Source: CAYTTA01 sp964440655 (GTDB lineage: Bacteria; Bacteroidota; Rhodothermia; Balneolales; Balneolaceae). From it: a stretch of DNA of 16,594 nt. The position numbers were made by a program, and so were the translations under genes. Location of the stretch: contig CAYTTA010000054.1 of assembly GCA_964440655.1 (NCBI GenBank), positions 1 to 16,594 of the forward strand. The letters are read 5' to 3'. The notes beneath the pieces are model-generated. The model had not been told where the DNA came from. It did not search any database and worked only from the letters and a program-made list of their open reading frames with translations. Within the stretch, counting starts at the first letter, position 1; each line of letters opens with the position of its first letter. Shown here in pieces: positions 15,126 through 16,594 of this stretch.

Positions 15126-15953
15126 CTATTGGCACCCCTCCCCGATGAGGAGCACGTTCCGCCCATCGATCCGGAACTCGATATTGAGCGCATAGGAGAT
15201 GGCATTCAGCACATTTTCCAGCGTCTCGTTCTCATACTCCCCGCGGATGACGCATTTTTTGAGCAGCTCGCTCTGGAATGTGATCTCCACCCCGTACCAC
15301 CGTTCCAGTTGCGTTGCGACATAACTCATCTCCTTGTCATGATGGAGCAGGATCCCCCGGTTCCAGGCCACAAATTCCGAGATATCCCCCGTCGCCGTCT
15401 TGAACTGAAGCGTCTGGATGTTGTAACCGGCCCACTGACCTGCCTCCAGAACCACCCGCTCAATCTCTTCCGATAAGGAAGGCTCCCCGTTCGCCTCCCG
15501 GACCGCCACTTTGCCGCTTTCCACCGCCACCACGACCTCTTCTTCATCGGGATAGGAGCGGACATTGAACGAGGTGCCAAGAACCCGCGTGGTGATATTC
15601 TCCGTCCGGACCAGGAATGGACTGTTTTCGTTTTTGGCCACAACGAAATAGGCCTCTCCGGTCAGGTAAACAGTCCGATTTTCCTCATGATAACCGGCAG
15701 GATATCGGAGAGAACTCTCTGCATTAAGATGAACTTGTGTCCCGTCGGAGAGAGTGAACCGGACTTTTTCTCCCATACCGGCACTCTTGGTGATGTAGAC
15801 TTCTGTTGCCTCCTCCATCTCTGCAGGCTTCACCAGGGTCCAGGCAAGGGCGAGACCAAATGCGACCATCAGGATCGCGGCAATGTTGGCCAGCTGGGAG
15901 CCGCGGGCAGGCTTTCTTTTCCCTCTCTTTTTATAGAGTCGCAGCGTGGGGCT
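15126..15953 (-). pseudogene. fecR: FecR anti-sigma factor, transmembrane and periplasmic part, cut off from its N-terminus by an in-frame TGA
   Basis: This open frame continues, in the same phase, from the N-terminal part at 15954-16442; only the TGA at 15956-15954 separates them. It begins with a basic stretch (KKRGKRKPAR), then one membrane helix (GSQLANIAAILMVAFGLALAWTLV). The periplasmic FecR domain follows (KVRFTLSDGTQVHLNAES, YLTGEAYFVV, LGTSFNVRSY), ending in a C-terminal secretin/STN-like domain (DUF4974 type: ENVLNAISYALNIEFRIDGRNVLLI). The first ATG (15869) lies inside the membrane helix and has no ribosome site, so independent translation looks unlikely. With readthrough the whole protein would be about 438 codons. 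FecR normally senses the loaded SusC STN domain and controls an ECF sigma factor. Confidence 0.82.
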
Positions 15954-15956
15954 TCA
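15954..15956 (-). other. In-frame TGA interrupting fecR
   Basis: The upstream (16442) and downstream (15869, 15126) parts are in the same phase and differ only by this codon. A C-to-T change of CGA (Arg) or a G-to-A change of TGG (Trp) would create it. Confidence 0.85.
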
Positions 15957-16442
15957 CACCCCCGGCAGATACGCCGTTTTCTCCTGCCTCATGTTCTCTC
16001 CGGCACTTTCAGCCATACTGGTGGAGGCGGAAAGGGGATCACCAGACATGGCGGACCGCTGCTCCGAATGGTCTGAAGCGTGAATGGGTGACCCTGGAGG
16101 GATGGAATCCGTGGCATTCGCATCAGGAGCGGTCAGTCCGGACTCTCTCCCCGCAGCTGCCCCGCCGTTCTCCTGGTGCTCCCGGATCACACTCCGCCGG
16201 TAGATCTCATCAAACCATTTTTTCGACTCTCGGGAAAGAGTATCGTCGAGGGAAAAATAGGGAGGGAGATCATCCCAATACTCTCTCAATGCCCGGGCGA
16301 CATAAGGGGCATCCCCGGTACTCTCCAGCAAGGCCAGAAACTCCTGCAGCTCTTCCCGGGTACAGCGGCTCTCCAGATACCGGTGCAAAAGATGTCGGAT
16401 GTACTCTTCTCTGCTCATGAATTCGTTCGATGGTTTACTCAT
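15954..16442 (-). CDS. FecR N-terminal cytoplasmic anti-sigma fragment, ended by an in-frame TGA
   Basis: 162 residues. The first 90 or so (EEYIRHLLHRYLESRCTREE, EFLALLE, YVARALREYWDDL, SKKWFDEIY) are helical and charged, like the cytoplasmic sigma-binding N-terminus of Bacteroidota FecR proteins. A hydrophilic Ala/Ser/Gly/Pro-rich linker of about 70 residues follows. The TGA stop falls in the linker, and the frame continues in phase into the membrane helix and FecR domain, so this is half of a formerly single gene. As translated it would be a soluble fragment that might still bind sigma but could not sense the receptor. Starts at ATG 16442 or ATG 16418 (MSREEYI) are both possible; neither has a strong ribosome site. 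The usual sigma gene does not precede it. Confidence 0.72.
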   Translation of the reverse strand: MSKPSNEFMSREEYIRHLLHRYLESRCTREELQEFLALLESTGDAPYVARALREYWDDLPPYFSLDDTLSRESKKWFDEIYRRSVIREHQENGGAAAGRESGLTAPDANATDSIPPGSPIHASDHSEQRSAMSGDPLSASTSMAESAGENMRQEKTAYLPGV

Positions 16443-16500
16443 ACTACCATCGGCACGAAGAGCAGGACTATCGGAAAGGCAAAAAACTTTTCAGGGAATG

Positions 16501-16522
16501 GGCCGGCATATCTGTGCCGGCC
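16501..16522 (-). terminator. GC-rich hairpin between the upstream gene and fecR
   Basis: GGCCGGCA and TGCCGGCC form a perfect 8-bp stem with a 6-nt loop, 12 nt after the stop of the right-edge gene. A run of six T residues on the minus strand (16486-16481) lies 14 nt beyond the stem, so it is only a moderate match to an intrinsic terminator. It probably ends the upstream gene's transcript. Confidence 0.5.
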
Positions 16523-16534
16523 TCCGATTCTTCG

Positions 16535-16594
16535 TTATCCCCGCCCGAACACCCCCGAAATCTCTCCGCCACGCTCGATCATCCGGTCCAGGGC
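16535..16594 (-). CDS. C-terminal 19 codons of an unrecognised gene entering from the right edge
   Basis: The frame reads ALDRMIERGGEISGVFGRG then TAA (16537-16535), and is followed by a hairpin terminator. The fragment is too short to assign a family. It does not resemble the end of an ECF sigma factor, so the expected sigma-fecR pair does not seem to be present here. Confidence 0.55.
   Translation of the reverse strand, partial: ALDRMIERGGEISGVFGRG

Noticed and set aside
14792..15956. An alternative genetic code explaining both in-frame stops
   Set aside because: Two different stop codons would need reassignment, while intact genes here end in TGA (enolase-type genes, cytochrome) and TAG (susC) at normal C-termini, so these codons still work as stops.
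1..16594. CRISPR arrays, tRNA or rRNA genes, insertion sequences, integrases
   Set aside because: No spaced direct repeats, cloverleaf-like segments, transposase motifs or flanking inverted repeats were seen on either strand.

Overview
All real genes in this window lie on the minus strand, so the locus reads from right to left. A SusC-type TonB receptor, a SusD lipoprotein, a FecR anti-sigma factor and an ECF sigma factor of the SusC-linked type, together with weak Shine-Dalgarno sites and GC-rich DNA, point to a Bacteroidota-like organism. A higher-GC lineage such as Rhodothermota or Balneolota is a guess. No genus can be named from this sequence.

Layout in transcription order: the last 19 codons of an unrecognised gene (16594-16535) and a hairpin; a fecR gene broken by an in-frame TGA (16442-15126); a susC gene with an in-frame TAG at the end of its signal peptide (14881-11369); susD (11333-9804); two Tat-signal enolase-superfamily (mandelate racemase/muconate lactonizing type) dehydratase-like genes (9600-8197 and 8146-6641); a possible terminator; an RraA/HMG-CHA-aldolase-like gene with a Sec signal peptide (6433-5429); a third Tat-signal enolase-superfamily paralogue (5296-3896); a strong intrinsic terminator (3848-3792); the ECF sigma gene (3613-3011); then a tightly packed unit of a UxuA-family mannonate dehydratase (2952-1882), a monohaem cytochrome c (1879-1433) and a PQQ/glucose-sorbosone-dehydrogenase-like propeller (1436 to beyond the left edge).

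Working model (inference): SusC/SusD import a sugar or sugar acid. The propeller dehydrogenase oxidises an aldose to an aldonate and passes electrons to the co-encoded cytochrome c. Four acid-sugar dehydratases (three enolase-type, one UxuA-type) make 2-keto-3-deoxy acids, and the RraA-like protein could cleave these by retro-aldol reaction. Every enzyme carries a Tat, Tat-like or Sec signal, so the whole route would run outside the cytoplasm, like a periplasmic non-phosphorylative Entner-Doudoroff-type branch. No glycoside hydrolase or polysaccharide lyase is present.

The main oddities are two different in-frame stop codons in the sensing/uptake genes (fecR and susC) beside intact enzyme genes, and a sigma gene separated from its expected fecR partner by six genes.
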